DNA of 64,000 bases from Planococcus ruber (GTDB taxonomy: Bacteria; Bacillota; Bacilli; Bacillales_A; Planococcaceae): assembly GCF_022819085.1 (NCBI RefSeq), contig NZ_JALHAG010000013.1, positions 1-64,000 on the forward strand, read 5' to 3'. Position 1 is the first letter of the stretch; each line of letters begins with the position of its first letter. The notes beneath the pieces were generated by a model, which had not been told where the DNA came from, searched no databases, and was given only the letters and a program-made list of their open reading frames with translations. Below are positions 39,008-46,650 of this stretch, one piece after another. The position numbers and the translations under genes were made by a program.

Positions 39008-39168
39008 GATTTTACCCCCTGGTAAACTTAATTTTCTAAAAACACTTATAAGTATACCATTTCCTGCAAAATGTCGGAACCACACGGACTTATGATTGGA
39101 TTGCTTTTGAAAATTCTCACACGATCTTCACAAACCTTCCTTTTTATGAATATTCTTGGAAGTGAAGT

Positions 39169-39197
39169 TTGTTGAACCGCTTCCCGACAGGTATACT
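39169..39197 (+). promoter_or_regulatory. Predicted promoter of the TspO-like gene
   Basis: TTGTTG (39169-39174), a 17-base spacer and TATACT (39192-39197), about 22 bases before the start codon. Confidence 0.55.
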
Positions 39198-39218
39198 AAA
39201 ATAGGAGGGGGGTCTTTT

Positions 39219-39938
39219 ATGGCTAGAATACTGCTGATGACAATCGCATATATCAGCATCATCGTAATCAATTCACTAGCGAATATTTTGCCGCTTAATG
39301 GGCAAACCACTGGCGAGATTTCCAACCGCCTTCCGGTTCTATTTACTCCAGCCGGCTATGTATTCTCAATTTGGTCTGTTATTTACATATTATTGGCTAT
39401 CTGGATTATCGGGTTTTGGATCCGCTACAAAAAAGGGGAAGTCCCGTCAGCCAAAATCACTTTATTCTTTACCTTGAGTGCTGTATTTAATATTGCCTGG
39501 CTGTACTTATGGCATTATGAGTTTTTTGCTTGGTCCGTTTTAGCGATCTTTGCCTACTTGGCTTCTTTGATTGCCTTGTATTTGCAATACAGCAATTCCG
39601 AGCGCAAACTCACAGAACGCCTTCCAATCTCCATTAATATGGGATGGCTCAGTGTCGCCGCTATTGCCAATACCAGCTTTGTTTTGACGTTCTACAATTG
39701 GAGCGGCTGGGGCTTGAGCGATCAATTATGGACCGTTATCATGCTGACAGTAGCGACTGCTCTCGCACTCCATATTCGCTTCCATCATTTTGATATTCCT
39801 TATGCCTTTGTTTTCGTTTGGGCCTTTATCGGCATTGCCGTGAAACATGGTACCAACGAACTGTTGGTCACGACCGCTTCCCTGTTTTTAAGCGGGGTCA
39901 TCATCACCGGCATTTTGCTCATCAAAAAAAGATCCTGA
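39219..39938 (+). CDS. TspO/MBR-related tryptophan-rich membrane protein, long form
   Basis: 239 residues with about seven hydrophobic segments, richer in tryptophan than its neighbours. Residues 30-160 follow the TspO/peripheral benzodiazepine receptor pattern (FTPAGYVFSIWSVIY near residue 46; FNIAWLYLWHYEFF near residue 90). Ordinary bacterial TspO has about 160 residues and five helices, so this protein carries extra C-terminal helices. Porphyrin binding is a TspO trait but is not shown for the long form. AGGAGG precedes the ATG. Confidence 0.78.
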   Translation: MARILLMTIAYISIIVINSLANILPLNGQTTGEISNRLPVLFTPAGYVFSIWSVIYILLAIWIIGFWIRYKKGEVPSAKITLFFTLSAVFNIAWLYLWHYEFFAWSVLAIFAYLASLIALYLQYSNSERKLTERLPISINMGWLSVAAIANTSFVLTFYNWSGWGLSDQLWTVIMLTVATALALHIRFHHFDIPYAFVFVWAFIGIAVKHGTNELLVTTASLFLSGVIITGILLIKKRS

Positions 39939-39957
39939 TAAACAGGATCTTTTTTTA
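39924..39957. terminator. Bidirectional terminator
   Basis: Stem AAAAAAAGATCCTG / CAGGATCTTTTTTT around a five-base loop, overlapping the last codons of the TspO-like gene and facing map. Confidence 0.93.
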
Positions 39958-39960
39958 TGT

Positions 39961-40710
39961 TTAATTGAGTTTTGTCAGTAAAATGGGCTCGCCTTTAGTG
40001 ACAAGAACCGTGTGTTCAATCTGGGCCACCAGCGATTGGTCAGGCGTGATGAATGTCCAGCCGTCTCCCGATTCCACAATATGCTCAGCTTTCTGGGAAA
40101 TGAAAGGCTCGACAGCAAGAACCATGCCTTCTTTTAAAATCGTTGTTTCCCATGCATCGTAATAATTCAAAACATGCTGCGGAGCTTCATGCAATGATTT
40201 TCCAATGCCGTGTCCCGTTAAGTTCTTAATGACGAACAAACCTTGCTGCTTCGCTTCACGCTCCACCGCTTTTCCGATCTGGTTCAGCTTAGCGCCGGCT
40301 TTCACTTTGCTCATCGCCCGGTCAAATGCCGATTCAGCCACTTGGCATAATTTTTCTTTTTCCGAATGGCCATCCCCAACTACAAAAGAAATGCCTGTAT
40401 CTGCAAAATAGCCTTCATAAGATCCTGACACGTCGATGTTCACGATGTCGCCGTCATTGATAACGCGCTTGCCCGGCATGCCGTGGGCCACTTCTTCGTT
40501 CACGCTGATGCATGTATAGCCCGGGAAATCATATTCCGCTTTCGGGCCAGATACGCCGCCAAGCTCTTTGAACATTTTGCCGCCCAGTTCATCCAATTCT
40601 TTTGTCGTAACGCCTGGCTTCGTCGCTGCTTTCATCGCTTCGCGAATTTCAGCTACCATGCGCCCCGCTTTCTTCAGCATTTCAATATCTTTCTCATTCG
40701 TTGCAATCAT
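39961..40710 (-). CDS. map: Methionine aminopeptidase, type I
   Basis: 249 residues, full length for type I enzymes, which remove the initiator methionine. Metal ligands are visible as the two Asp in NIDVSGSYEGYFADTG, His in LTGHGIGKSLHEAPQ, and Glu in VLAVEPFIS and AQIEHTVLV. It stands alone rather than in the ribosomal-protein cluster, like the second Bacillus enzyme YflG. The ATG at 40710 has AAGAAGGG upstream. Confidence 0.93.
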   Translation of the reverse strand: MIATNEKDIEMLKKAGRMVAEIREAMKAATKPGVTTKELDELGGKMFKELGGVSGPKAEYDFPGYTCISVNEEVAHGMPGKRVINDGDIVNIDVSGSYEGYFADTGISFVVGDGHSEKEKLCQVAESAFDRAMSKVKAGAKLNQIGKAVEREAKQQGLFVIKNLTGHGIGKSLHEAPQHVLNYYDAWETTILKEGMVLAVEPFISQKAEHIVESGDGWTFITPDQSLVAQIEHTVLVTKGEPILLTKLN

Positions 40711-40754
40711 TTGATACCCTTCTTTCAAATTGTCTACTGAAAATTATAGCACAC

Positions 40755-40907
40755 GAAAAGCGCAAGCGCCCGTTTGGTGCCGACAAGCGCTGGAAGCTTT
40801 TTCGGTCATGGCGTTCTTAGCCATGGGCGGAAAAGCTGAAGCGACCTCGAGGCACCGGGCGCTGGAGACTAGACAATACGAGAAGCGCAAGCACCCGTTT
40901 GGTGCCG
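40755..40907 (+). repeat. Palindromic AAGCGCAAGCGCC repeat, one full and one truncated unit
   Basis: A full unit (40755-40878) begins GAAAAGCGCAAGCGCC and ends GGGCGCTGGAGACTAGACAA. Its arms pair as GCGCC/GGCGC, GGTGCC/GGCACC, CGCT/AGCG and AGCTTTT/AAAAGCT, with a CATGGC/GCCATG tip. The first 29 bases of a second unit follow and then stop. The same fold with different paired bases occurs at 56852-57111 and 62193-62611. Confidence 0.85.
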
Positions 40908-40916
40908 TTTATGAAA

Positions 40917-40951
40917 AGAGCCGCCGGAGAAATTTCCTCTCTGGCGGCTCT
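40917..40951 (-). terminator. Terminator of thiT
   Basis: Stem AGAGCCGCC / GGCGGCTCT with an inner GAGA/TCTC pairing; four T follow on the minus strand, past the thiT stop. Confidence 0.75.
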
Positions 40952-40973
40952 CACTTTTTTCAATTCTAAACTT

Positions 40974-41552
40974 TCACTGGACTTCGGCATCCACCAATTT
41001 AGGGGCAGCGGTGAAAAGCGCCGAACAAACCGCGGCTGCCAATAAGAAAACAGGAATCATATAAGTGGCGTTGTAAACAGCCGAATATATTAGCACGTTG
41101 CCTTCTGCAAACATCCCGAAGAATAAAACACCCGTGATGACATGCATCAGGTAGCGCAAGAAAGATGCGATCAATACGCCGATCACGGCTGCAGCAATCA
41201 TGCCGCCTGCTTTCCCTTGCTGATGGGCTTTCAAATAACGGCTGCGCATCAGGCCAGCAAAACCGACGGCTCCGTAAGCGACGAGATAATCCAAAATCAC
41301 TTGCATCACGACGAAACCGAATGACAACGGCGTAACGGAAATGACGCCGGTTACGATTTGCAGCAACCCGACTAACAGCCCGGTTAAAATTCCGGCCGCG
41401 GTGCCTCTTCTAAAAGCCATCAAAACAATGGGGATCATGACCAGGCTGACCGATCCGCCTTGCGGCATTTTAAACGCCACAAAATCCAATACATACCCGA
41501 GCGCTCCAAAAATCGCAATCTCCACCATTAACAAAACACGTAAATTTCTCAT
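40974..41552 (-). CDS. thiT: Thiamine ECF transporter substrate-binding subunit ThiT
   Basis: 192 residues, six hydrophobic segments. It is the thiamine-specific S-component that works with the shared EcfA-A'-T module, which must be encoded elsewhere. The N-terminal AlaxxxAla-type helix and KMPQGGSVSLVMIPIVLMAFRRG near residue 28 are typical of ThiT. AAGGAGG precedes the ATG. A TPP riboswitch and terminator lie upstream, so the gene is off when thiamine pyrophosphate is plentiful. Confidence 0.93.
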   Translation of the reverse strand: MRNLRVLLMVEIAIFGALGYVLDFVAFKMPQGGSVSLVMIPIVLMAFRRGTAAGILTGLLVGLLQIVTGVISVTPLSFGFVVMQVILDYLVAYGAVGFAGLMRSRYLKAHQQGKAGGMIAAAVIGVLIASFLRYLMHVITGVLFFGMFAEGNVLIYSAVYNATYMIPVFLLAAAVCSALFTAAPKLVDAEVQ

Positions 41553-41610
41553 GACTTCCTCCTTGTGTTGTGCACATCACCAGAAGGGCCGCAGAAAAAA
41601 ACCATAAAAA

Positions 41611-41638
41611 GCGGCGCCAGGACAGATCCTGACGCCGC
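41611..41638 (-). terminator. Expression-platform terminator of the TPP riboswitch
   Basis: Stem GCGGCGTCAGGA / TCCTGGCGCCGC followed by five T on the minus strand, placed between the aptamer and thiT. It is the natural off-switch. Confidence 0.88.
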
Positions 41639-41656
41639 ATAAAAGGCAGGTTTCTA

Positions 41657-41740
41657 TCCACATCCCTGCGCAAGCGTTAACTTACAGGTTCGAAGGGTAA
41701 GAACAAAACTGTTCACTCTCAGCAAAAGCTCCCCTTGTGG
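41657..41740 (-). ncRNA. TPP (THI-box) riboswitch
   Basis: On the minus strand all conserved TPP aptamer blocks appear in order: CCACAAGGGGAGC, GCTGAGAGTG, ACCCTTCGAACCTG, GTTAAC, CGCAGGGATGTGG. The outer arms CCACA/TGTGG pair. With the terminator behind it this controls thiT in response to thiamine pyrophosphate. Confidence 0.96.
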
Positions 41741-41769
41741 TGTATACATTAAATTCTCTTTCATCCTTC

Positions 41770-41798
41770 ATTGTACACAAGGTCAAATGTGAAAGCAA
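41770..41798 (-). promoter_or_regulatory. Predicted promoter of the thiT leader
   Basis: On the minus strand TTGCTT (41798-41793), a 17-base spacer and TACAAT (41775-41770), about 30 bases before the aptamer. Confidence 0.6.
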
Positions 41799-41891
41799 TT
41801 CGTTTTAAGTGCTCTTCTTAGGGTACACTTTTATTGATGAACTATTTTGAAAGGTGGTGAAAGCAGCAAGCATCCATTTGCTGCTAAGGAC

Positions 41892-42965
41892 ATGATTGAC
41901 TTACTAAAAGATTTGATTAAAATCAAAAGCGATGATCAAGAAGGCGCCAATCAAGCATTACTGTTTTGTGCCGATTGGCTGAAAGAAAAAGGAGAAACTG
42001 TCACGATCCATGAAAACAACGGCTTCAAGATGCTTACTGCCATCAAAGGCGCCGGAGAAGAGACGCTCATCTGGAACGGCCATGTGGACGTGGTGCCTGG
42101 ACACGAAGAGCAATTCACCCCATTCGAAGAACTTGGACGTTTATATGGCCGCGGCGCAGCCGATATGAAAGCGGGCGTAGCGGCAATGATGCAGGCGTTC
42201 ATCGAACTCGATGCCTCGGCTTTGGAGAAAACGGTTCAACTACATATTGTCACCGATGAGGAAATCGGCGGCCGCAATACATCGAAATGGTTGGTTGACC
42301 AAGGATACCATGGCGACTTTGTCATCTGCGGAGAACCGACAGGCTTAAAAGTCGGGCTCCAATCAAAAGGCATATTACGAATGGATTTGACTTTTAAAGG
42401 AAAACCGGCGCATGGCAGCCGCCCTTGGGAAGGCATCAATGCCATCGAATCAGCGATGAAATACCATATGGCCATGAGCGAATTGCCTTTCCGGAAAGAA
42501 TCGACGGAATACTACGAGCAGCCATCCGTCAACTTGCCGATCATCAAGGCAGGCGACCGCTATAATGTCGTGCCGGAAATTTGCCATATGTCCTACGATA
42601 TCCGCTTTATGCCCGGACAGGACAAAGATGAAATCGTCCGGCAAATGGCTGAACTGGCGGATACGTTAAATGTGGATATGGAATATAAAGCAAGCGGTTC
42701 TACACCTGCTTTAACAACGACTCAAGAAAATCCGTATATCCAAATGCTGCAGAAAGCGATTAAAAACGTAACGGATCAGGAAGCGATTCTTTTTGGCCAG
42801 CACGGGGCTGCGGATACACGCTACTATGCGGAAGTTACGGGCGGCGAAGGCGCAATTGAATTTGGCCCGAGCGGAGATGACTGGCACGGCAATGCGGAAT
42901 ATGTCACGATCTCCAGTGTCCATGAATACAAAGAAATCCTTGTTGCGCATGCCCTCTCTAAATGA
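41892..42965 (+). CDS. M20 family metallopeptidase (ArgE/DapE-like)
   Basis: About 357 residues. Zinc ligands and catalytic residues are in NGHVDVVPG, GRGAADMKAGVAA, TDEEIGGRNTS and ICGEPTG, with a C-terminal FGQHGAADTR histidine region. The family contains acetylornithine deacetylase, succinyl-diaminopimelate desuccinylase and aminoacylases; which reaction is performed cannot be told. The start is uncertain: the ATG at 41892 fits family length but its only ribosome-like AAGGA is one base away, while the TTG at 41847 lacks one altogether. Confidence 0.88.
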   Translation: MIDLLKDLIKIKSDDQEGANQALLFCADWLKEKGETVTIHENNGFKMLTAIKGAGEETLIWNGHVDVVPGHEEQFTPFEELGRLYGRGAADMKAGVAAMMQAFIELDASALEKTVQLHIVTDEEIGGRNTSKWLVDQGYHGDFVICGEPTGLKVGLQSKGILRMDLTFKGKPAHGSRPWEGINAIESAMKYHMAMSELPFRKESTEYYEQPSVNLPIIKAGDRYNVVPEICHMSYDIRFMPGQDKDEIVRQMAELADTLNVDMEYKASGSTPALTTTQENPYIQMLQKAIKNVTDQEAILFGQHGAADTRYYAEVTGGEGAIEFGPSGDDWHGNAEYVTISSVHEYKEILVAHALSK

Positions 42966-43032
42966 AAAAGGTTTGCGTTTCATGAAATAAGGGAAATCAT
43001 TAATTAGCGAATCTATGATGGGAGCGATGAAT

Positions 43033-43164
43033 ATGGGAATCGGACGCATTGTGAAGACGGCAATTAAGATTGCACCTATTGCCTACCCAATTATTAAAAA
43101 AGTGATGGACAGCAAAAAAGCTGGAAATACGACACCTTATAAGACGCCAAACTCCAAACGATAA
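43033..43164 (+). CDS. Small basic protein, 43 residues
   Basis: A 43-codon gene with GGGAG eight bases before its ATG (a second ATG at 43027 is too close). The protein is basic, with an amphipathic or hydrophobic middle (IAPIAYPIIKKVMD) and a polar Lys/Thr-rich tail. A strong bidirectional terminator follows. I do not recognise the family. Confidence 0.7.
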   Translation: MGIGRIVKTAIKIAPIAYPIIKKVMDSKKAGNTTPYKTPNSKR

Positions 43165-43205
43165 AAACAAAGCCGCAGCGATTGAAATCGCTGCGGCTTT
43201 GTTTT
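43164..43205. terminator. Bidirectional terminator
   Basis: Seventeen-base stem ACAAAGCCGCAGCGATT and its complement around a three-base loop, between the small basic protein and the GDSL gene. Confidence 0.93.
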
Positions 43206-43207
43206 AT

Positions 43208-44131
43208 TCAAATATAAGGAAGAACTTCACGCAAGGCTAAGTAGTCCAATTCCACTTTTTCAGATGGGCGCATGGCCGATGTATTTTCCAACGCCGGCGG
43301 ATTCTCGGTTGAGACTGCACCTTGTTCCTGCGCTTGTAGAATCTGTTCGAAACTTAACGGGTTCGGTGCAGGGAGTTCGGTGTTCTCAACTTTCCAGCCT
43401 TTCTGGTACTGCTCTAAAAAAGCATTGGCCATCGCTTGATAGCCTGTAAAATTCGGATGGACATCTGCAGGATTCGGCACTTTATCCGTTGGCGATGCAC
43501 CAAAAGCGGCATCAACCGGAACAAACTGCGCCCCCGCTTTCGCCGCCGATTGTTTTAAAATCGCATTCAAGCGGTCCAGCTGCTTGCCTGTCCCTTCTTT
43601 TTGCGAATCACGTACATGCGGATAAGCGAAATAATAGCCCATGACGTAGACGTCCGCTTTCGGGGCTCTTGCTTTCAATTCGGCTAGGATGGCTTCCATG
43701 TTCTGCCGCGCCTCATTCAACGCAAAGTCAGCCTGGATTTGCTGAAAAGTCAGCGAGCCTTCTTTTGGATTTACTTGCACTAAGCGCAGTAAGTCATTGG
43801 CTCCCGCTGATAGCGTGATGATATTCGCTGAAGCCAACACTTCTTTTGCTTCCGGAGACTTGATTCTCTCCAACACATCTTCTGTCGTAAAGCCTGGGAA
43901 CGCCAAGTCTTTCGTGAATAAAGCGACAGGCTGATGGCGTGCGAGCTCTCCGGCAATCATATCCGCGTAGCCCGCATCAATTTGGGAATTGGGCGTTTGC
44001 CCTGCAGCCAAGGAATCGCCCAACGCTACATAAACCGCAGGTATTTTAATCGCTGCCTGCGCTTGCACCGAAGAACCGAAGAACATGAAAACCAGCACCA
44101 ACGCGATTCCTATTTTCTTCACTTTGCTCAC
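43208..44131 (-). CDS. Secreted SGNH/GDSL-type esterase
   Basis: 307 residues. A signal peptide (residues 1-27, ending VQAQAA) is followed by the SGNH blocks: ALGDSLAAGQ (Ser), a Gly in the second block, SAGANDLL (Asn) and PADVHPNFTGYQ (Asp and His). It is therefore an exported lipase or esterase; substrate unknown. A short poorly conserved tail of about 55 residues follows the catalytic domain. It lies three bases after the M29 gene and probably shares its transcript. Confidence 0.88.
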   Translation of the reverse strand: MSKVKKIGIALVLVFMFFGSSVQAQAAIKIPAVYVALGDSLAAGQTPNSQIDAGYADMIAGELARHQPVALFTKDLAFPGFTTEDVLERIKSPEAKEVLASANIITLSAGANDLLRLVQVNPKEGSLTFQQIQADFALNEARQNMEAILAELKARAPKADVYVMGYYFAYPHVRDSQKEGTGKQLDRLNAILKQSAAKAGAQFVPVDAAFGASPTDKVPNPADVHPNFTGYQAMANAFLEQYQKGWKVENTELPAPNPLSFEQILQAQEQGAVSTENPPALENTSAMRPSEKVELDYLALREVLPYI

Positions 44132-44134
44132 CTC

Positions 44135-45367
44135 TTAAAATGCCCAGTTTCCGTTCCGGAAAACCGGTTCGCTTGAGCCGTCTTCGTAAATGCCGTCAAT
44201 CGACATCTCGCCGCTGCCGATCATAAAATCTTCGTGAACGATTGATGTGTTCAATCCGATTGACTCCAATTGTGTACGTTCCAAATCACGCGCTCCTTCG
44301 TAGCACGTTGGATACGAATCGCCGATTGCCAAGTGGTTTGATGCATTTTCATCGAAAAGCGTATTATAGAAAAGAATATTGGCATCCGAAATAGGCGACT
44401 CATGAGGAACTAAAGCTACTTCCCCTAGGTACGCTGCCCCTTCATCCGACTGGATCATTTCATCCAGCAGCTCTTGTCCGACTCCAGCTTCCGCCTTCAC
44501 AATTTTCCCTTTTTCAAAAGTCAATGTGAAATCATCAATGATATTCCCTTGGTAGACAAGCGGTTTTGTGTTGCGGACAAACCCTTCGACACCATATTTA
44601 GTCGGGACGGTATAGACTTCTTCCGTCGGCATATTGGCGATGAACGAATTGCCTTGCGGCGTTTTTGCAGCGCCTGTCAGCCATAGATGCTTTTCCGGAA
44701 GAGAAATCGTCAAATCCGTTCCAGGTGCTGTGTAATGCAATTTCGCAAACCGTTTTTCATTCAATTGTGCAGCACGGGTTTCCAAATGCTCAACGTGGTC
44801 TGTCCATTTTTGGACAGCATCGCCTTCGCCAATGCGCACTGTTTTAAAGATGGCATTCCAAAGCGCTTCAATTTGCTGATCGCTTTCAAGATCCGGGAAT
44901 ACTTTTTCGGCCCATTTCTTGGAAGGGATGGCGATAATCGACCATGCAATTTTATCCGAGCCCACTGCTTGGCGGTAGTTCTCCAATGCCTTGCCTGCTG
45001 ATTTCTGTGAATCCGACAGACGTTTCGTTGGGATTCCGGTCAATAAATCCGGATCTTCTGCATCAATCCACAAGAAGGAACCGCCCGTCTTAATGATTTC
45101 ATCGCGCTGGACAACTGACCATTCCGGATATTCGTTGAACGCTTCGTCCGGCGCCAATTCGTAATGGTCGCGTGTATGGACTGGGTCTGCGTAATTGACA
45201 TGGACGCGCTTCGCACCAGCTTCATATGCTTTTTTCACCACTAAGCGTGTGAATTCGACGGTATCTGTCGTTGTATTGATCAGAATGATTTGCCCTTTTT
45301 GGACATTCAAGCCGACATGGACTGTCAGCTCTGCATATTGTTCCATTTTCTCTTGAAAAGTCATCAT
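44135..45367 (-). CDS. M29 family aminopeptidase (AmpS/PepS), copy 2
   Basis: 410 residues, the same length as the copy at 32673 and clearly its paralogue, including LVPHESPISDANILFYNTLF-type sequence and the C-terminal DGIYEDGSSEPVFRNGNWAF block. Metal-dependent removal of N-terminal amino acids is the family activity. The ATG at 45367 overlaps the stop of the helicase gene as ATGA, with AGGGG upstream; ATG at 45364 is an equal alternative. It sits in a helicase-peptidase-esterase operon. Confidence 0.9.
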   Translation of the reverse strand: MMTFQEKMEQYAELTVHVGLNVQKGQIILINTTTDTVEFTRLVVKKAYEAGAKRVHVNYADPVHTRDHYELAPDEAFNEYPEWSVVQRDEIIKTGGSFLWIDAEDPDLLTGIPTKRLSDSQKSAGKALENYRQAVGSDKIAWSIIAIPSKKWAEKVFPDLESDQQIEALWNAIFKTVRIGEGDAVQKWTDHVEHLETRAAQLNEKRFAKLHYTAPGTDLTISLPEKHLWLTGAAKTPQGNSFIANMPTEEVYTVPTKYGVEGFVRNTKPLVYQGNIIDDFTLTFEKGKIVKAEAGVGQELLDEMIQSDEGAAYLGEVALVPHESPISDANILFYNTLFDENASNHLAIGDSYPTCYEGARDLERTQLESIGLNTSIVHEDFMIGSGEMSIDGIYEDGSSEPVFRNGNWAF

Positions 45368-46521
45368 TTTTTCCCCTTTTCAGAAACTGTTTTGCTGTTG
45401 CCTGCCACCAATTGGCCGCCATGAAGAATTTTTTGGACCGGTTTTGACGGCAATTCTTTCGTGAATTTCTTGTAATGCCGTTCATCTGCGTAAGCGAGCA
45501 GCGTCAAGACTTCGCCGTCTGCACCTGCTCGTCCCGTGCGTCCTGAACGGTGCATATACTGCTCCACTGATTGCGGCACGTCCACGTGAATAACGTGGGT
45601 AACGGCGTCAATATCCAATCCTCTGGCCGCCACTTCCGTTGCGATTAAAATGGAAACTTCTCCGTTCCGGAACGAATCCAATGCTTTTTTCCGTTGATCT
45701 TTGTTCATTTCCGAGTGCAGCGTCACAATTTTGGCATCGCGGAACTTCAGTTTATTTTCTTTCATCAACAGTTGATCCAGGTTATTGACGAAAGCCAAGC
45801 CTTTCATTCCTTCAATATGCGAAATTCTGCGGAGCAGATCCGTTTTATCGCGTTCATCCACTTTAATGAAAGAATGGGTGACTTTTCCTTGCATCGGCAA
45901 GTCTTCCGCTGTAACGCGAAGGCGTGTCGGGTGGTTCATCAAACGGTCAGCCACCAATTCGACTTCTTCCGTAATTGTAGCCGACACCAGCACTAACTGG
46001 CGGTCGTGCTGCGTTTTTTCAATCAAGTCTTTCATGAGGTTGCGATGTTCGCGTGCCATCAATTGGTCGCCTTCATCCAGCACCAGCATCCGGATTTCAT
46101 GCATTTTCAATTTCTTTGTTTTCACTAATTCACTCAAACGGCCCGGGGTCCCGACAACAATGGCCGGTTTTTTCTTGAGCTTTTCAAGCTGGCGCTGCAT
46201 ATTCGCGCCGCCGATCAATTGTGTGACGGTAACATCCGTGCCTTCTGTCCATTCGCGCAACACATTGACAATTTGCATCGACAGCTCCTGGGACGGTGCC
46301 ACAATCATTGCTTGGACGGATTTTTTCTCCGGATTGATGCGCTGCAGAATCGGCAGTACATAAGCCAAAGTTTTTCCGGAACCTGTCGGAGACTCCGCTA
46401 CGATGTCATTGCCTGCGAGCATTTCAGGAATCATCTGCTCTTGGATCGGCATTGCCTGTTCAAATCCTGCATTTTTCCATTTTTCCTGCCAAATTGGATC
46501 CAGTTCATTTATATAGTTCAT
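45364..46521 (-). CDS. yfmL: DEAD-box family RNA helicase (YfmL-like)
   Basis: 385 residues, a minimal helicase core without long tails. Q-motif MPIQEQMIP, Walker A SPTGSGKTLAY, motif II LDEGDQLM (DEGD in place of DEAD), SAT motif LVSATITEE and motif VI HRSGRTGRAG are all present. It is closest to B. subtilis YfmL, which takes part in 50S ribosome assembly and cold adaptation and also has a divergent motif II. It heads the operon with the M29 aminopeptidase. Confidence 0.88.
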   Translation of the reverse strand: MNYINELDPIWQEKWKNAGFEQAMPIQEQMIPEMLAGNDIVAESPTGSGKTLAYVLPILQRINPEKKSVQAMIVAPSQELSMQIVNVLREWTEGTDVTVTQLIGGANMQRQLEKLKKKPAIVVGTPGRLSELVKTKKLKMHEIRMLVLDEGDQLMAREHRNLMKDLIEKTQHDRQLVLVSATITEEVELVADRLMNHPTRLRVTAEDLPMQGKVTHSFIKVDERDKTDLLRRISHIEGMKGLAFVNNLDQLLMKENKLKFRDAKIVTLHSEMNKDQRKKALDSFRNGEVSILIATEVAARGLDIDAVTHVIHVDVPQSVEQYMHRSGRTGRAGADGEVLTLLAYADERHYKKFTKELPSKPVQKILHGGQLVAGNSKTVSEKGKK

Positions 46522-46617
46522 CTTTTATTCCACCTTCTTTTCGATGCTAATAGTGTACCATATTTGGCGCCATAGCTGGACATTTTGAAGCACCTCGGCA
46601 AACGTTCCGTTTCCATC

Positions 46618-46646
46618 AAAAAAGCCAGCCCATATTCAGGCTGGCT
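46618..46646 (-). terminator. Terminator of the DHA2 efflux gene
   Basis: Stem AGCCAGCC / GGCTGGCT with six T following on the minus strand. Confidence 0.88.
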
Positions 46647-46650
46647 AAGC

